From Ahrensia sp. R2A130 (GTDB taxonomy: Bacteria > Pseudomonadota > Alphaproteobacteria > Rhizobiales > Rhizobiaceae), in contig NZ_AEEB01000024.1 of assembly GCF_000179775.1 (NCBI RefSeq), positions 22,240 through 86,239 of the forward strand: 64,000 bases of DNA, written 5' to 3'. The notes below the pieces were generated by a model. That model ran no database searches, was not told where the DNA came from, and worked only from the letters and a program-made list of their open reading frames with translations. Positions 27,852-36,834 of this stretch are shown piece after piece. Both the position numbers and the translations under genes were made by a program. Every line of letters begins with the position of its first letter. Position 1 is the first letter of the stretch.

Positions 27852-29036
27852 CTAGGCTGCGGACTTCAAACCGGCTTTCGCCTGAGAAAACGCCCAGTCC
27901 AGCCACGGCGTCAGCGCTTCCAGATCGGAAGTTTCCACAGTTGCACCAGCCCATATCCGCAGGCCCGGAGGCGCGTCGCGATAGGCGCCGATGTCATAGG
28001 CGACACCCTGCTTGTCCAGCGCTGTCACCATTGACTTTGCGAAAGCCGCCTGCCCGTCCTTGTCCATCGCCGCCACTTCAGGGTCGGTGATGGCAAGGCA
28101 CACGGACGTGTTGGACCGCGTCGCCGGGTCGGTGGCGAGAAAGTCGACCCAATCGGTTTTCGCAACCCATGAGTCGAGCGCAGCGAAATTTGCGTCTGCA
28201 CGCGCGATCAACGCATCGAGACCACCGAGACTTTTGCCCCAGTTCAGCGTGTCGATATAATCTTCGACACAGAGCATGGACGGCGTGTTGATCGTCTCGC
28301 CCTTGAAGATACCCTCGATCAGTTTGCCGGATTTGGTAAGACGGAAAATCTTCGGCAATGGCCGGTCCGGCGTGTAGCTTTCAAGACGCTCGACAGCGCG
28401 GGGCGACAGGATGATGATGCCGTGCGCAGCCTCGCCACCCATGACCTTCTGCCATGAAAACGTCGTCACATCGCATTTGTCGAAAGGCAGCGGCTGGGCG
28501 AATGCGGCGGATGTCGCATCCACCAGCGTCAGGCCTGCGCGGTCTGCTGGAATGGCGTCACCGTTGGGCATTTTCACGCCCGACGTGGTGCCGTTCCATG
28601 TAAAACAAACGTCGCTGTCCCAGTCGATCGCCGCCATATCCGGCAGCTCGCCGTAGGGCGCGGTGACCTCGGTGGTGTCGTCCAACTTCAACTGTTTGAG
28701 CGCATCCGTCACCCAGCCTGCGCCGAATGATTCCCAAGCCACCATGGTGATCGGCCGAGCACCGAGCATGGTCCACATGGCCATCTCATAAGCGCCGGTA
28801 TCAGAGGCCGGCACAATGCCGATGCGGTAATCCGCAGGCACCTGCAGCACTTCGCGGGTGAGATCGATTGCTTCAGCAAGTTTCACCTTGCCGCCGCCCG
28901 CGCGGTGGGAGCGGCCCAACCAAGCGTCGGTTAGCGCGTCGAGCGACCAGCCAGGTCGTTTCGCGCAAGGGCCGGATGAAAAGTTGGGATTAGCCGGGCG
29001 CACCTGTGGTGCCCCGACCTGTGTGGTCTCGTTCAT
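27852..29036 (-). CDS. serC: Phosphoserine aminotransferase
   Basis: PLP-dependent aminotransferase for the second step of serine synthesis, 394 residues (long alphaproteobacterial type). N-terminal [18 protein letters not shown] is characteristic. The PLP lysine is in [15 protein letters not shown], and the active-site segment [16 protein letters not shown] is clear. A folded leader lies directly upstream. Operon with serA, separated by the repeat element. Confidence 0.95.
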   Translation of the reverse strand: MNETTQVGAPQVRPANPNFSSGPCAKRPGWSLDALTDAWLGRSHRAGGGKVKLAEAIDLTREVLQVPADYRIGIVPASDTGAYEMAMWTMLGARPITMVAWESFGAGWVTDALKQLKLDDTTEVTAPYGELPDMAAIDWDSDVCFTWNGTTSGVKMPNGDAIPADRAGLTLVDATSAAFAQPLPFDKCDVTTFSWQKVMGGEAAHGIIILSPRAVERLESYTPDRPLPKIFRLTKSGKLIEGIFKGETINTPSMLCVEDYIDTLNWGKSLGGLDALIARADANFAALDSWVAKTDWVDFLATDPATRSNTSVCLAITDPEVAAMDKDGQAAFAKSMVTALDKQGVAYDIGAYRDAPPGLRIWAGATVETSDLEALTPWLDWAFSQAKAGLKSAA

Positions 29037-29045
29037 AATCTATCC

Positions 29046-29099
29046 TTCCAGATAGCTGGCCCTTCGTTGGGGAAGGGTGTCCCACGGACTGAGCTATGG
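29046..29099 (-). ncRNA. serC-type leader RNA motif (candidate)
   Basis: Read on the minus strand, CCATAGCT pairs with AGCTAT...GG around an inner hairpin CCCTTC-CCCAAC-GAAGGG, ending ~10 nt before the serC start. This place and shape fit the serC motif described upstream of serC-serA operons in alphaproteobacteria. A ligand is not known to me. Assignment is by eye, without a covariance search. Confidence 0.6.
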
Positions 29100-29156
29100 A
29101 AGGATTATGTCGCCGTCAAGACAGCGTTTGACGCTTTCGCGCCAAATTTTCGCCGC

Positions 29157-30104
29157 CTAGAAAATATCGAAGCGCAGGCCGACCTTCACGGAATGAAAGT
29201 CGGTCGGAGTGTCGGTGGAATTCACCAACGTGGAGCCACCCCACATTGCGTCTTCCATCATGTGGGTCCACTGATAGGAGGTATCAAAATGCATGTATTT
29301 GTTTATCGGGACAGAGACACCTGCGGTGAGGCTGGTGGCAAGGTGATAGGAGACACCGTTGTCTCGCAAGCCTTGTTGCGTGTACTCAGCGCCGAAACCA
29401 TCTGAGTCCGACGGCAGTTGCCCACCATCTGTTGGGGCACAGCGTTCTTCGGGACGCGGCGAACAGGTAACATCACCAGCTCTGCTGTTGAAACTATTGC
29501 GGATGACACCCAAACCGGCACCGACAAACGGACGGAAACCGTAGAAACTCGTATCGAAATCCCAGAAGGCGTTCACACCAAAATGCTGCAGGCTGTACTC
29601 GTTGAATGAGCTCTCGTTACAATTTTCGATTGTGTGTGCGGTGTCGATAAATTCGACACCAGTGGTCGTGTTCACACGACGTGCATCTGCAGGGCTACAC
29701 GGGCTGCGCAGAGGCTGCGCCCTGCCCTCGCGCTCGGTAGTACCTGAACCAAGGTAAGCGTAGCTCGCATCCAGACGCACATTATTTGTAAGACGTTGAC
29801 CAACGGCCAGCGTGCCGCCGAACACATTATCAACGTCGGTAGTGGTTCGCTCGAAGGTTCCCGTCGCAGGGATTGGTTCGGAGCGGTCAGATAAAAAGAG
29901 CGAACCGTTATGGTTGAGCGAAATCTCGCCGCGGATGTACCATCCGGTACCGAATTCCACGACCGTCTGCGGCATGGCTTCCTGCTCCAGCATGTCGGCA
30001 GCAAAAGCTGAGGCCGAAAGAGAGGCTGACAGGCTTGTCGCCAGTGCGGCTGCTGTGGTGCAGAGCACCAGGCGGCGGGCGATATGAGAGAGAACGGTCG
30101 TCAT
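29157..30104 (-). CDS. Outer-membrane beta-barrel protein (Omp25/RopB-like), copy 1
   Basis: A 315-residue protein with a signal peptide (about 1-34, ending SASAFAA). Alternating beta strands, aromatic girdles (GTGWYIRGEISLN, FYGFRPFVGAGLGVI) and a terminal phenylalanine (KVGLRFDIF) mark an OmpA-like 8-strand barrel. Loop inserts hold two to three cysteine pairs (CSPADARR, CSPRPEERCAPT). It resembles the downstream paralogue, so the two likely arose by duplication. Function: envelope structure; no transport role shown. Confidence 0.87.
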   Translation of the reverse strand: MTTVLSHIARRLVLCTTAAALATSLSASLSASAFAADMLEQEAMPQTVVEFGTGWYIRGEISLNHNGSLFLSDRSEPIPATGTFERTTTDVDNVFGGTLAVGQRLTNNVRLDASYAYLGSGTTEREGRAQPLRSPCSPADARRVNTTTGVEFIDTAHTIENCNESSFNEYSLQHFGVNAFWDFDTSFYGFRPFVGAGLGVIRNSFNSRAGDVTCSPRPEERCAPTDGGQLPSDSDGFGAEYTQQGLRDNGVSYHLATSLTAGVSVPINKYMHFDTSYQWTHMMEDAMWGGSTLVNSTDTPTDFHSVKVGLRFDIF

Positions 30105-30267
30105 GGCCGGGGCTCCGGATTACGCGGGACTTAACTACTCGAGACTTGAATCAACGACCGTCTGGCCGTTGCAAAAGGCTCCCCTGAAGCGGAGAGAGAG
30201 TTTTTGAAGAGAGTTCGGTGCGGACAGGCTGTTCGGCGATCCGCACCGGAAGTTCGGGGGCTGTCGC

Positions 30268-31125
30268 CTACCAGATCTGGTAGCGAAGACCGGCGCGGAT
30301 CACGTGGGAATCAATACCCTTGTCGTGGCCGCGAACACCGGTGCCGTTGTCCCATTTGAACATGTCGCCAGCTTCGATGCGGGAATAGGTGTAACCCACG
30401 TCCAGCTTCATGTTGTGCGTCAGGTCGTAGGACGTACCGGCGTGAAGAGCCCAGGCGAAGCGCCAGGAGTCCGCGCCACCGGTGGTGCGGCTGTTATAGG
30501 TAGTGGTCTGGTTACCGTTGGCCGCGTAGTTGGCAGCGTCATAGGGGCAAGGGCCATGATTCTGCGTATCGGTGTTCACGCAGGTCTCATTGGTGTTCAG
30601 GTTGTCATAGCTGACACGTGCACCACCGATACCGACACCCACGTAAGGTGTGAAACCGTTGAAGTTACCCAGATCAGCATAGGCGTTGGCCATCAGCTTG
30701 AACGCGGTGTAGCTGGTCTTCTCGGTGGACGCACAAGTACCGGGACCGCCGCCACAATTGTTGTTGCCAGATGTTTTGAAGTGAACGTCAGTGTCGAAAA
30801 CATATTCGCCCGTCGCATCGACGCGGAACGTCTCGTTGATCTGGTAACCGATACCAATGCCAAGGTCGAAAGCATCGTCAGCTTCGACGTGACGCTCATC
30901 GATGTGGATCTGGCTGTTGCCGGCGGAATAGTCGACACCTTTATGTGTCTGGAAATCGTAGGTGATGTCACCGCGAAGATACCAACCGCCCTGCTGCTGC
31001 ACGACCACTTCAGGCACGTGCGGGGGATCGATCAACAGGTCGGCCGCATTGGCAGCTGGCGCTGTGAATACGGTGCCAAGCGCAATTGCCGACACCAGAT
31101 ATTTCAATTTGTGGTAGCTGCGCAT
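30268..31125 (-). CDS. Outer-membrane beta-barrel protein (Omp25/RopB-like), copy 2
   Basis: A 285-residue paralogue of the preceding gene. Signal peptide about 1-27 (ending ANAA), first strand GGWYLRGDITYDFQ, and C-terminal RAGLRYQIW with a terminal aromatic residue. Extracellular loops again contain cysteines. A cluster of TTAA sites (31204-31250) lies 80-125 bp upstream of its start, consistent with CtrA-controlled surface protein expression (inference). Confidence 0.87.
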   Translation of the reverse strand: MRSYHKLKYLVSAIALGTVFTAPAANAADLLIDPPHVPEVVVQQQGGWYLRGDITYDFQTHKGVDYSAGNSQIHIDERHVEADDAFDLGIGIGYQINETFRVDATGEYVFDTDVHFKTSGNNNCGGGPGTCASTEKTSYTAFKLMANAYADLGNFNGFTPYVGVGIGGARVSYDNLNTNETCVNTDTQNHGPCPYDAANYAANGNQTTTYNSRTTGGADSWRFAWALHAGTSYDLTHNMKLDVGYTYSRIEAGDMFKWDNGTGVRGHDKGIDSHVIRAGLRYQIW

Positions 31126-31203
31126 CGCAACATCCTTCCTTTACTGACGCCAATACTCATGCGGCGGAACTGATAATCTGGATGCGATACTGACGTGCAT
31201 TCG

Positions 31204-31250
31204 TTAAATGACGCTTAACCGTGTTTTTTAACCGTGATTTTTAACGTTAA
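31204..31250. promoter_or_regulatory. Cluster of CtrA-like binding sites
   Basis: Contains a full TTAA-N7-TTAA site (31204-31218), two TTAACCGTG half-sites 13 bp apart and the palindrome TTAACGTTAA. TTAA-N7-TTAA is the known CtrA recognition pattern. The region separates divergent genes for an outer-membrane protein and an SGNH hydrolase. Confidence 0.65.
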
Positions 31251-31349
31251 GAAAAGATGAATACTGGCGAAGCTTTCTGTTAATATTTGAGCGCAGAAAA
31301 ATGCCGCTGGCCGGTTGCCAGTCGCCGCAGGGCTGGTGATAGAGACGAT

Positions 31350-32117
31350 ATGAACGTTGATCGCTATCCGTTGGCAGCCAAATTTTTATCCTGGCTGCTG
31401 TTTCTTCCCTATGTCGCCCAAGGAATTTGGGTGAGAAGTCGGTCTTTGCGCCTATCACCCGCAGCTGGCCCACGCTCCGGCGTTTACGGGTCCGGCAAAC
31501 CGGCAGTGTCCATATTAACCGTTGGCGACTCGTCCGGTGCCGCTGTCGGCATCGAGCATACGGATGGCTCTATTGGCGCGCAGATAGCTCGCAAATGGCA
31601 TGAGCGGCGCAACGAAACTGCCCATTGGCACATCTCCGGCCACAACAGTGCGGTGGCGAGCGAACTTCGCGACTACGTGGTGCCAAACCTGGAACCGGTC
31701 GACTACACTCACATTTTCATCATGCTCGGCACCAACGACATGAAGAACTGGCACACAACAGGCCGCTGGAAGCGCGATTTCGGCTCCCTGCTTTATGCGC
31801 TGCGCACACGCTTTCCCGAGAGCAAAATCTACTGGCATCAGGCCATCGATATTTCCACCGCCCCTGCCCTTCCAGCATTTCTGGGTTGGGTTATGAATTT
31901 GCGAGTGGGATTGTTCAATCGCATAGGCGCGCAACTGTGTGTCGAGCGCGGCGTGGTGTGCATTCCGCCTTTGCCCGTTGAAGATCCGTCCGGTTTTTGC
32001 CGCGACGGCTTTCACGCCAACGAGTTGGGTTACGACTATTGGTCCGATCACATGATGAAATTCGTTGACGAGACGCCGCGCAGCACGCCGCCAGTACAGG
32101 ATTATATTCGCGAATAG
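31350..32117 (+). CDS. SGNH/GDSL-type hydrolase
   Basis: A 255-residue hydrolase with one hydrophobic segment near residues 11-27 (membrane anchor or uncleaved signal). Block I is VGDSSGAA (catalytic Ser), the block with Asn is GTND, and the Asp/His pair is DGFHANELG. The ATG at 31350 is chosen because the preceding in-frame codons are not protein-like. Such enzymes deacetylate or cleave esters and lipids at the envelope. Possible CtrA sites lie 100-145 bp upstream. Confidence 0.85.
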   Translation: MNVDRYPLAAKFLSWLLFLPYVAQGIWVRSRSLRLSPAAGPRSGVYGSGKPAVSILTVGDSSGAAVGIEHTDGSIGAQIARKWHERRNETAHWHISGHNSAVASELRDYVVPNLEPVDYTHIFIMLGTNDMKNWHTTGRWKRDFGSLLYALRTRFPESKIYWHQAIDISTAPALPAFLGWVMNLRVGLFNRIGAQLCVERGVVCIPPLPVEDPSGFCRDGFHANELGYDYWSDHMMKFVDETPRSTPPVQDYIRE

Positions 32118-32213
32118 GCTGCAAGGCGCACACACCACCATCGGCTCAATAGACACCGCCTCCAGCCAGCGCTAACTCATTGGCACGAAATGGTTGGCTG
32201 GGAGGCGAGACCG

Positions 32214-34115
32214 ATGGGCACATATGCAGACATCTATAACGGTTGGAAAACGGACCCTGAATCTTTCTGGATGAAGGCGGCCGACGCTATCGACTGGGTG
32301 GATAAACCGACCAAAGCGTTTTTCGCCGATCAGGGTGTGGCCGGTCGCTGGTATGCCGACGGGTCTCTCAACACTTGCCACAACGCGGTGGACCGCCACG
32401 TTGCTGCAGGTCGCGGCGAGCAGACCGCGCTGATCTATGACAGCCCCATCACCGGCGCCAAGCGCAGCTACACTTATGCCGAAGTCAAAACCGAGGTCAC
32501 CGCGCTCGCCGCCGTACTGCGCGAACAAGGTGTCGGCAAGGGCGATGGCGTCATCATCTATATGCCTATGGTGCCGGAAGCCGCTTTTGCTATGCTGGCC
32601 TGCGCCCGGATTGGCGCACCGCACTCTGTTGTCTTCGGTGGCTTTGCGGCAGCCGAACTCGCCACCCGCATCGACGATTTCGAACCAAAACTCATCATCT
32701 CCGCATCCTGCGGCATCGAACCCGCCCGCGTGGTGGCCTACAAACCGCTGCTCGATGGTGCGATCGATCTGGCCGAACACAAGGTCGAAAGCTGCGTCAT
32801 CCTTCAGCGTGAGAAACAGACCTGCGATCTAATTTCCGGCCGCGACGTGGACTACGATCACGCAGTCACCATGCACCGAGATCTCGGCACAGACGTTCCG
32901 TGCGTCACGGTGAAAGCAACCGACCCACTCTATATTCTCTACACATCCGGCACGACCGGCCAGCCCAAGGGCGTGGTGCGCGACAATGGCGGACACGCAG
33001 TGGCTCTGCACTGGTCGATGAAAGCGATCTACGGCGTTGATCCCGGCGAGGTCTACTGGGCTGCCTCCGATGTCGGCTGGGTCGTGGGGCACAGCTACAT
33101 CGTTTACGCCCCGCTGCTGGCGGGCAACACGACCATCCTGTTTGAAGGCAAACCGGTTGGCACGCCGGACCCTGGCACGTTCTGGCGGGTGATGGCGGAG
33201 CACAAGGTTGCATCCTTCTTCACCGCCCCCACCGCCTTCCGCGCCATCAAGGCGCAGGACTCAAAAGGTGACTGGGCGCAAAAATACGACCTGTCAGCAC
33301 TTCGCACCATTTATCTTGCTGGCGAACGCGCCGACCCGGACACAATCCATTGGCTGGAACGGGTGAGCGGCAAGCCCGTTATCGACCATTGGTGGCAGAC
33401 CGAAACCGGCTGGACCATCGCGGGCAATCCGGTGGGTATCGAACAACTGCCGGTCAAATACGGCTCCCCCACCGTCGCCATGCCCGGTTACGATATTCGT
33501 GTGTTGTCCGATGAGGGCGAAGACATGCCCGCAGGCGAACTCGGCAATGTGGTGGTGAAACTGCCTCTACCACCGGGCTCATTCCCGACCTTGTGGAAAG
33601 CAGATCAGCGATTCAACGACGCCTATCTGGCTGAATTCCCCGGCTACTATAAAACCGCCGACGCCGGCATCATGGATGAAGACGGCTACCTCTTCATCAT
33701 GGCGCGCACCGACGACATCATTAATGTGGCGGGCCACCGACTTTCAACAGGCGGCATGGAAGAGGTCATCGCGGCCCATCCCGACATTGCTGAATGCGCC
33801 GTCATCGGCATCGCAGACGAAATGAAAGGCCAGCTACCAGCGGGTTTCGCAATATTGAACGCAGGCACAGACCGCCCCATCCCCGACATTCAAAAAGAGG
33901 TCGCAGCCTTGGTGCGCGAAAAAATCGGCCCAGTAGCAGCGTTCAAGATTTTAGTGCCAGTCGCCCGTCTGCCAAAAACCCGCTCCGGCAAGATCCTACG
34001 CGCGACAATGCAAAAGGTAGTCGACGGCGAGGAGTTCAAGATGCCTGCGACAATCGATGATCCGGCGATTTTGGAAGAGATTGCGGCAAGCTGGAAAGAG
34101 CACTCAGGGAGATAG
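32214..34115 (+). CDS. prpE: Propionyl-CoA synthetase
   Basis: Acyl-adenylate-forming enzyme that activates propionate to propionyl-CoA, 633 residues. Opens with the ACS N-terminal helix (TYADIYNGWKTDPESFW). P-loop YTSGTTGQPKG, motif HWWQTETGW and the conserved lysine in KTRSGKILRATMQ near the C-terminus are seen. The length and GTYADIY start fit PrpE better than acetyl-CoA synthetase. ATG follows GGGAGG. In PHA makers propionyl-CoA can give 3-hydroxyvalerate units. Confidence 0.9.
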   Translation: MGTYADIYNGWKTDPESFWMKAADAIDWVDKPTKAFFADQGVAGRWYADGSLNTCHNAVDRHVAAGRGEQTALIYDSPITGAKRSYTYAEVKTEVTALAAVLREQGVGKGDGVIIYMPMVPEAAFAMLACARIGAPHSVVFGGFAAAELATRIDDFEPKLIISASCGIEPARVVAYKPLLDGAIDLAEHKVESCVILQREKQTCDLISGRDVDYDHAVTMHRDLGTDVPCVTVKATDPLYILYTSGTTGQPKGVVRDNGGHAVALHWSMKAIYGVDPGEVYWAASDVGWVVGHSYIVYAPLLAGNTTILFEGKPVGTPDPGTFWRVMAEHKVASFFTAPTAFRAIKAQDSKGDWAQKYDLSALRTIYLAGERADPDTIHWLERVSGKPVIDHWWQTETGWTIAGNPVGIEQLPVKYGSPTVAMPGYDIRVLSDEGEDMPAGELGNVVVKLPLPPGSFPTLWKADQRFNDAYLAEFPGYYKTADAGIMDEDGYLFIMARTDDIINVAGHRLSTGGMEEVIAAHPDIAECAVIGIADEMKGQLPAGFAILNAGTDRPIPDIQKEVAALVREKIGPVAAFKILVPVARLPKTRSGKILRATMQKVVDGEEFKMPATIDDPAILEEIAASWKEHSGR

Positions 34116-34135
34116 TACGCCCTCACCTCACCTCA

Positions 34136-34177
34136 ACACCGCTGTCATCCCCGCCTGCGCGGGGATGACAGCGGTGT
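34136..34177. repeat. Perfect palindromic repeat, copy 3 (possible terminator)
   Basis: Two perfect 19-bp arms flank a CTGC loop. It starts 20 bp behind prpE and separates prpE from the convergent small gene, so it can end transcripts from both sides, although no T-run follows. The core is shared with the 12.5 and 27.8 kb elements. Confidence 0.85.
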
Positions 34178-34212
34178 GTCTGATTTCCAGACCATACCAT
34201 CGGAAATCAGCC

Positions 34213-34392
34213 TTAGCGTTCACTCCGTGGCTTCTCACCGAACCGCGCAGCTACCGTATTCCGCTGGCCCGCGCAGCGCTTGGAACAGTATTTAACTTCG
34301 TCCCAATTCTTCGCCCACTTCTTGCGCCACATGAACGGTCGCCCGCAGGTTACACAGGGCTTTTCAGGAATTTCTGCTTTCTTGTGCGCCAT
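34213..34392 (-). CDS. DUF2256 small zinc-ribbon-like protein
   Basis: A 59-residue basic protein: MAHKKAEIPEKPCVTCGRPF, then a Trp/Lys-rich stretch MWRKKWAKNWDEVKYCS and KRCAGQR. The pattern CxxC...CxxxC (Cys 13, 16, 36 and 40) is the DUF2256 hallmark and suggests one bound zinc. DUF2256 proteins are short and often found next to photolyase/cryptochrome genes; none is present here. Its start is 3 bp downstream of the coiled-coil gene stop. Function unknown. Confidence 0.88.
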   Translation of the reverse strand: MAHKKAEIPEKPCVTCGRPFMWRKKWAKNWDEVKYCSKRCAGQRNTVAARFGEKPRSER

Positions 34393-34395
34393 GAT

Positions 34396-35679
34396 CTAAC
34401 CGGCCTTTTCGACGGCGGCTTGCAGGGCGCGAATGCGATCAGCGAGAGATACATCATCGGGTGATTGTGCAGCTTTTGCACGCGTGCTCTTGCGGCGGGC
34501 GGTATCGCTTTTGCCTTTGCTTGCACCTTTGGCCAGCGCTGTGTTGATCGGCGAGTCCGGTCCTTCCAGCGTCGCCGTCATGGCGGTCACTTGGGCGGCG
34601 AGATCGTTGATACGCTCGCGCACCAGCGCATTCTCGCGACGGTCGGCTTCCCAATCATCACCAGACGCCAGACGAATACCGTCCAACTCAACGCGCAGGG
34701 CATCGCGATCCTGCTCCGCCTGTTGCAACGCGTTGCGAAGTTCACGTCGCTCGCCTTGAAATGCTGAGAGCGCAGAATCGGTATCGCCAGTGACCGTGCT
34801 TTCCACCAACGCTTCCATACGCAGCGCCGTTTGCGCGAGTTCGGCCTGTAGACCCAACCGATCGTTCAGCGCATCATCCAACTGTTTCTGCAGATCGGAA
34901 TTCTGGTCGTCAGACGAACCGGAACGGTTGCGCAAACGGTCGAGGTCCAGTTCGCGACGCTCCAGCCGGCCTTCAAGGTCAGCCAAATTGGTTTGCAGGT
35001 CAGCAATCATCTCCTCAGCCGCGTCCGCCCGCTTGGCCTCACGACGGGCAGCGGCCTGCGCGGCTTTCATCTCGTGCTCGGCAGCCTTCACACGCTCCCG
35101 TTCAGCCAACAGGTTCGCGCGGGTATCGCGGGCTTCATCTGCGATGGAATCAACGCGGGTTTCGCGCGCCACCATCTCGATTTTCTGCCCATCGAATTCG
35201 TCCACCGCGTTGCGGTAGCGGTCGCTCAACTCTTCATAATCAAGCGTTTTACCGGCGAGTTTCTCTTCCAGTGAAGCAAGTTTTGCCTTCACGGCGTTCA
35301 ACCGGTTCTCGCGTTCGCGCAGTTCTGTTCGCAGATCACCGCCCTGATTTTCCAACTCGGACATGCGCTCAAGTTTGCGCTTGTGGTCTTCTTCCAGCGA
35401 CAGCATTTCGTCCCGACGCCGGTTGATTTCGATCATCTGTTCAGCAGAGCGGGTTTTCAAATCTTCCAGAGAGACTTCCAGCCGTCGCGTGCTCATGGCG
35501 AATTCTGCGCGGAGTTGATCTTTATCCGCCTGAATTTCGTTCAACGTGAGCGGCACCGCGCTTTCGATACGCTGGCGGGTCAAAACGACAGCACGCCGCC
35601 AGATCGCAGGCGCAACCATAAGCGCAAGCAAGCCGGAACACAGAAAACCAAGGGTAAAGAAAAGGCCGGATTCGAGCAT
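34396..35679 (-). CDS. Membrane-anchored coiled-coil protein
   Basis: A 427-residue protein with one N-terminal membrane helix (about 5-26, LFFTLGFLCSGLLALMVAPAIW). A continuous heptad-rich coiled coil follows from about residue 40 to 350 (Glu/Arg/Leu-rich), then a basic tail (KGKSDTARRKSTRAKAAQ). I do not recognise a named family. The layout suggests a cytoplasmic scaffold tethered to the inner membrane, perhaps in envelope or division functions. Neighbours are a DUF2256 protein and, ~220 bp upstream, eipA. Confidence 0.8.
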   Translation of the reverse strand: MLESGLFFTLGFLCSGLLALMVAPAIWRRAVVLTRQRIESAVPLTLNEIQADKDQLRAEFAMSTRRLEVSLEDLKTRSAEQMIEINRRRDEMLSLEEDHKRKLERMSELENQGGDLRTELRERENRLNAVKAKLASLEEKLAGKTLDYEELSDRYRNAVDEFDGQKIEMVARETRVDSIADEARDTRANLLAERERVKAAEHEMKAAQAAARREAKRADAAEEMIADLQTNLADLEGRLERRELDLDRLRNRSGSSDDQNSDLQKQLDDALNDRLGLQAELAQTALRMEALVESTVTGDTDSALSAFQGERRELRNALQQAEQDRDALRVELDGIRLASGDDWEADRRENALVRERINDLAAQVTAMTATLEGPDSPINTALAKGASKGKSDTARRKSTRAKAAQSPDDVSLADRIRALQAAVEKAG

Positions 35680-35859
35680 GGAGAAAGTCGATTTCGCCTG
35701 AATTCAAAAGACGCCGAACCATGACACGATTGCGGCGGCATTCCCATCGGAAAGCCGCCGCATCGTTAAAAGTAGATATAAATGCGTTTCACAGGCGCGC
35801 TGAACTAATAGCTAGAAGCTGGCAACAGCGAGCGAAAAGCGAACCGCCAAGAATCTTGG

Positions 35860-35905
35860 CGCCCCGCCGGAGCGAAGGCCACAGGCCGACAGCGTGAGGC
35901 CTAAA
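35860..35905. repeat. Dispersed GC-rich repeat, copy A
   Basis: CGCCGGAGCGAAG followed by CGACAGCGTGAG and TAAAATGG, just behind the eipA stop. Same word order as the 41.4 kb copy. The last bases overlap the eipA 3' end. Confidence 0.55.
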
Positions 35906-36569
35906 ATGGATTCCAGGTCGGCTGCGGGCGCATTTTCAGATAACCGACATTGACGCCGAGGCGGGCACCAACACCGGTGCGAACGGGAACGAGAACGGTA
36001 TCGCCGTGCTTCATGACGGTCATACCAAGGCCGCCCACCAGATAAGCGGAGCCGGTAACGCCGACGTAGCGGCGGAAGATTTTGTCGGTATCGGTGAGGT
36101 TATAGACCAGCATCATGGTGCGGTTGCCATCACCACCCCAGTCCCACCCGATGGATGGGCCCTGCCAGAAGACGGTGTGGTCGCCAGCGTTCTTGGTGAA
36201 CAGCTTGCCCTCGCCGTAGCGCAAACCGGCAACCAATGCGCCGGAAGCTTCTTCACCCAAAATATAGCCATTGGGCAGGCCGTATTGCTGAACCGCTTTT
36301 TCCACCAATGTACCGAGACCGGTGGATGCGGAGCCGAAAAAGCCGTGCCCCGCGTTCACCAGCTCGTTGGGCGAATAACGGTTCTGCTGCTGGCTGGCGC
36401 TGTAGTCCTGCGCGCTAGCAGATGTCGACACCACGAGCGGTGCAATGGCGACGCCTGCGATAAGCGCTGCAACTGCGGCCAAATGAATGGCGGCTGCACG
36501 AATACCGCGGCGGCTTGCAGCTGCGCGGTCGGACTTGGAAGAGCTGTTGGACGAATTGTAACTGGTCAT
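35901..36569 (-). CDS. eipA: Periplasmic envelope-integrity protein EipA (DUF1134)
   Basis: A 222-residue protein with a Ser/Asn-rich start, a hydrophobic signal segment (about 26-50) and AxA-type cleavage near SASAQD. The mature DUF1134 domain includes GAGHGFFGSASTGLG-like and GPSIGWDWGGDGNRTM segments and ends LGVNVGYLKMRPQPTWNPF. In Brucella this periplasmic protein is required for envelope stress resistance and is activated by CtrA. A TTAACC CtrA-like half-site lies ~105 bp upstream here. It is divergent from chpT. Confidence 0.88.
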   Translation of the reverse strand: MTSYNSSNSSSKSDRAAASRRGIRAAAIHLAAVAALIAGVAIAPLVVSTSASAQDYSASQQQNRYSPNELVNAGHGFFGSASTGLGTLVEKAVQQYGLPNGYILGEEASGALVAGLRYGEGKLFTKNAGDHTVFWQGPSIGWDWGGDGNRTMMLVYNLTDTDKIFRRYVGVTGSAYLVGGLGMTVMKHGDTVLVPVRTGVGARLGVNVGYLKMRPQPTWNPF

Positions 36570-36608
36570 GGAACGGGTCCTTCACCTGAACGCTGGAACT
36601 GGAGGCGT

Positions 36609-36629
36609 GAAAGGCAAATGCGGCCTTTC
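36609..36629. promoter_or_regulatory. Inverted repeat in the eipA leader
   Basis: GAAAGGC...GCCTTTC is a perfect 7-bp dyad with a 7-nt loop, 40-60 bp upstream of eipA. It could be an operator or a leader hairpin; no regulator is assigned. Confidence 0.4.
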
Positions 36630-36672
36630 GCGGGAACTTCACTCAAATTGGACCAAAAGGTTTTCGATTGGG

Positions 36673-36678
36673 TTAACC
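36673..36678. promoter_or_regulatory. CtrA-like half-site between eipA and chpT
   Basis: TTAACC inside GGTTAACC, in the eipA-chpT divergent region. CtrA half-sites (TTAACCAT type) and known CtrA control of eipA in Brucella support the idea; one half-site alone is weak evidence. Confidence 0.4.
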
Positions 36679-36834
36679 AAACCTTTCCGACACTTGGCTC
36701 GTTCGCCTCCACCAATTTCATCAGCCGCCTTTGCGACAAGAACACGCGCGTGTATCCGTGAAGGCGGAGAGGCTTTGGGGTGATTCGCCATCACTGTGTT
36801 CAAGGCTTCGACGATGCGATCCGAGGAACCAACC

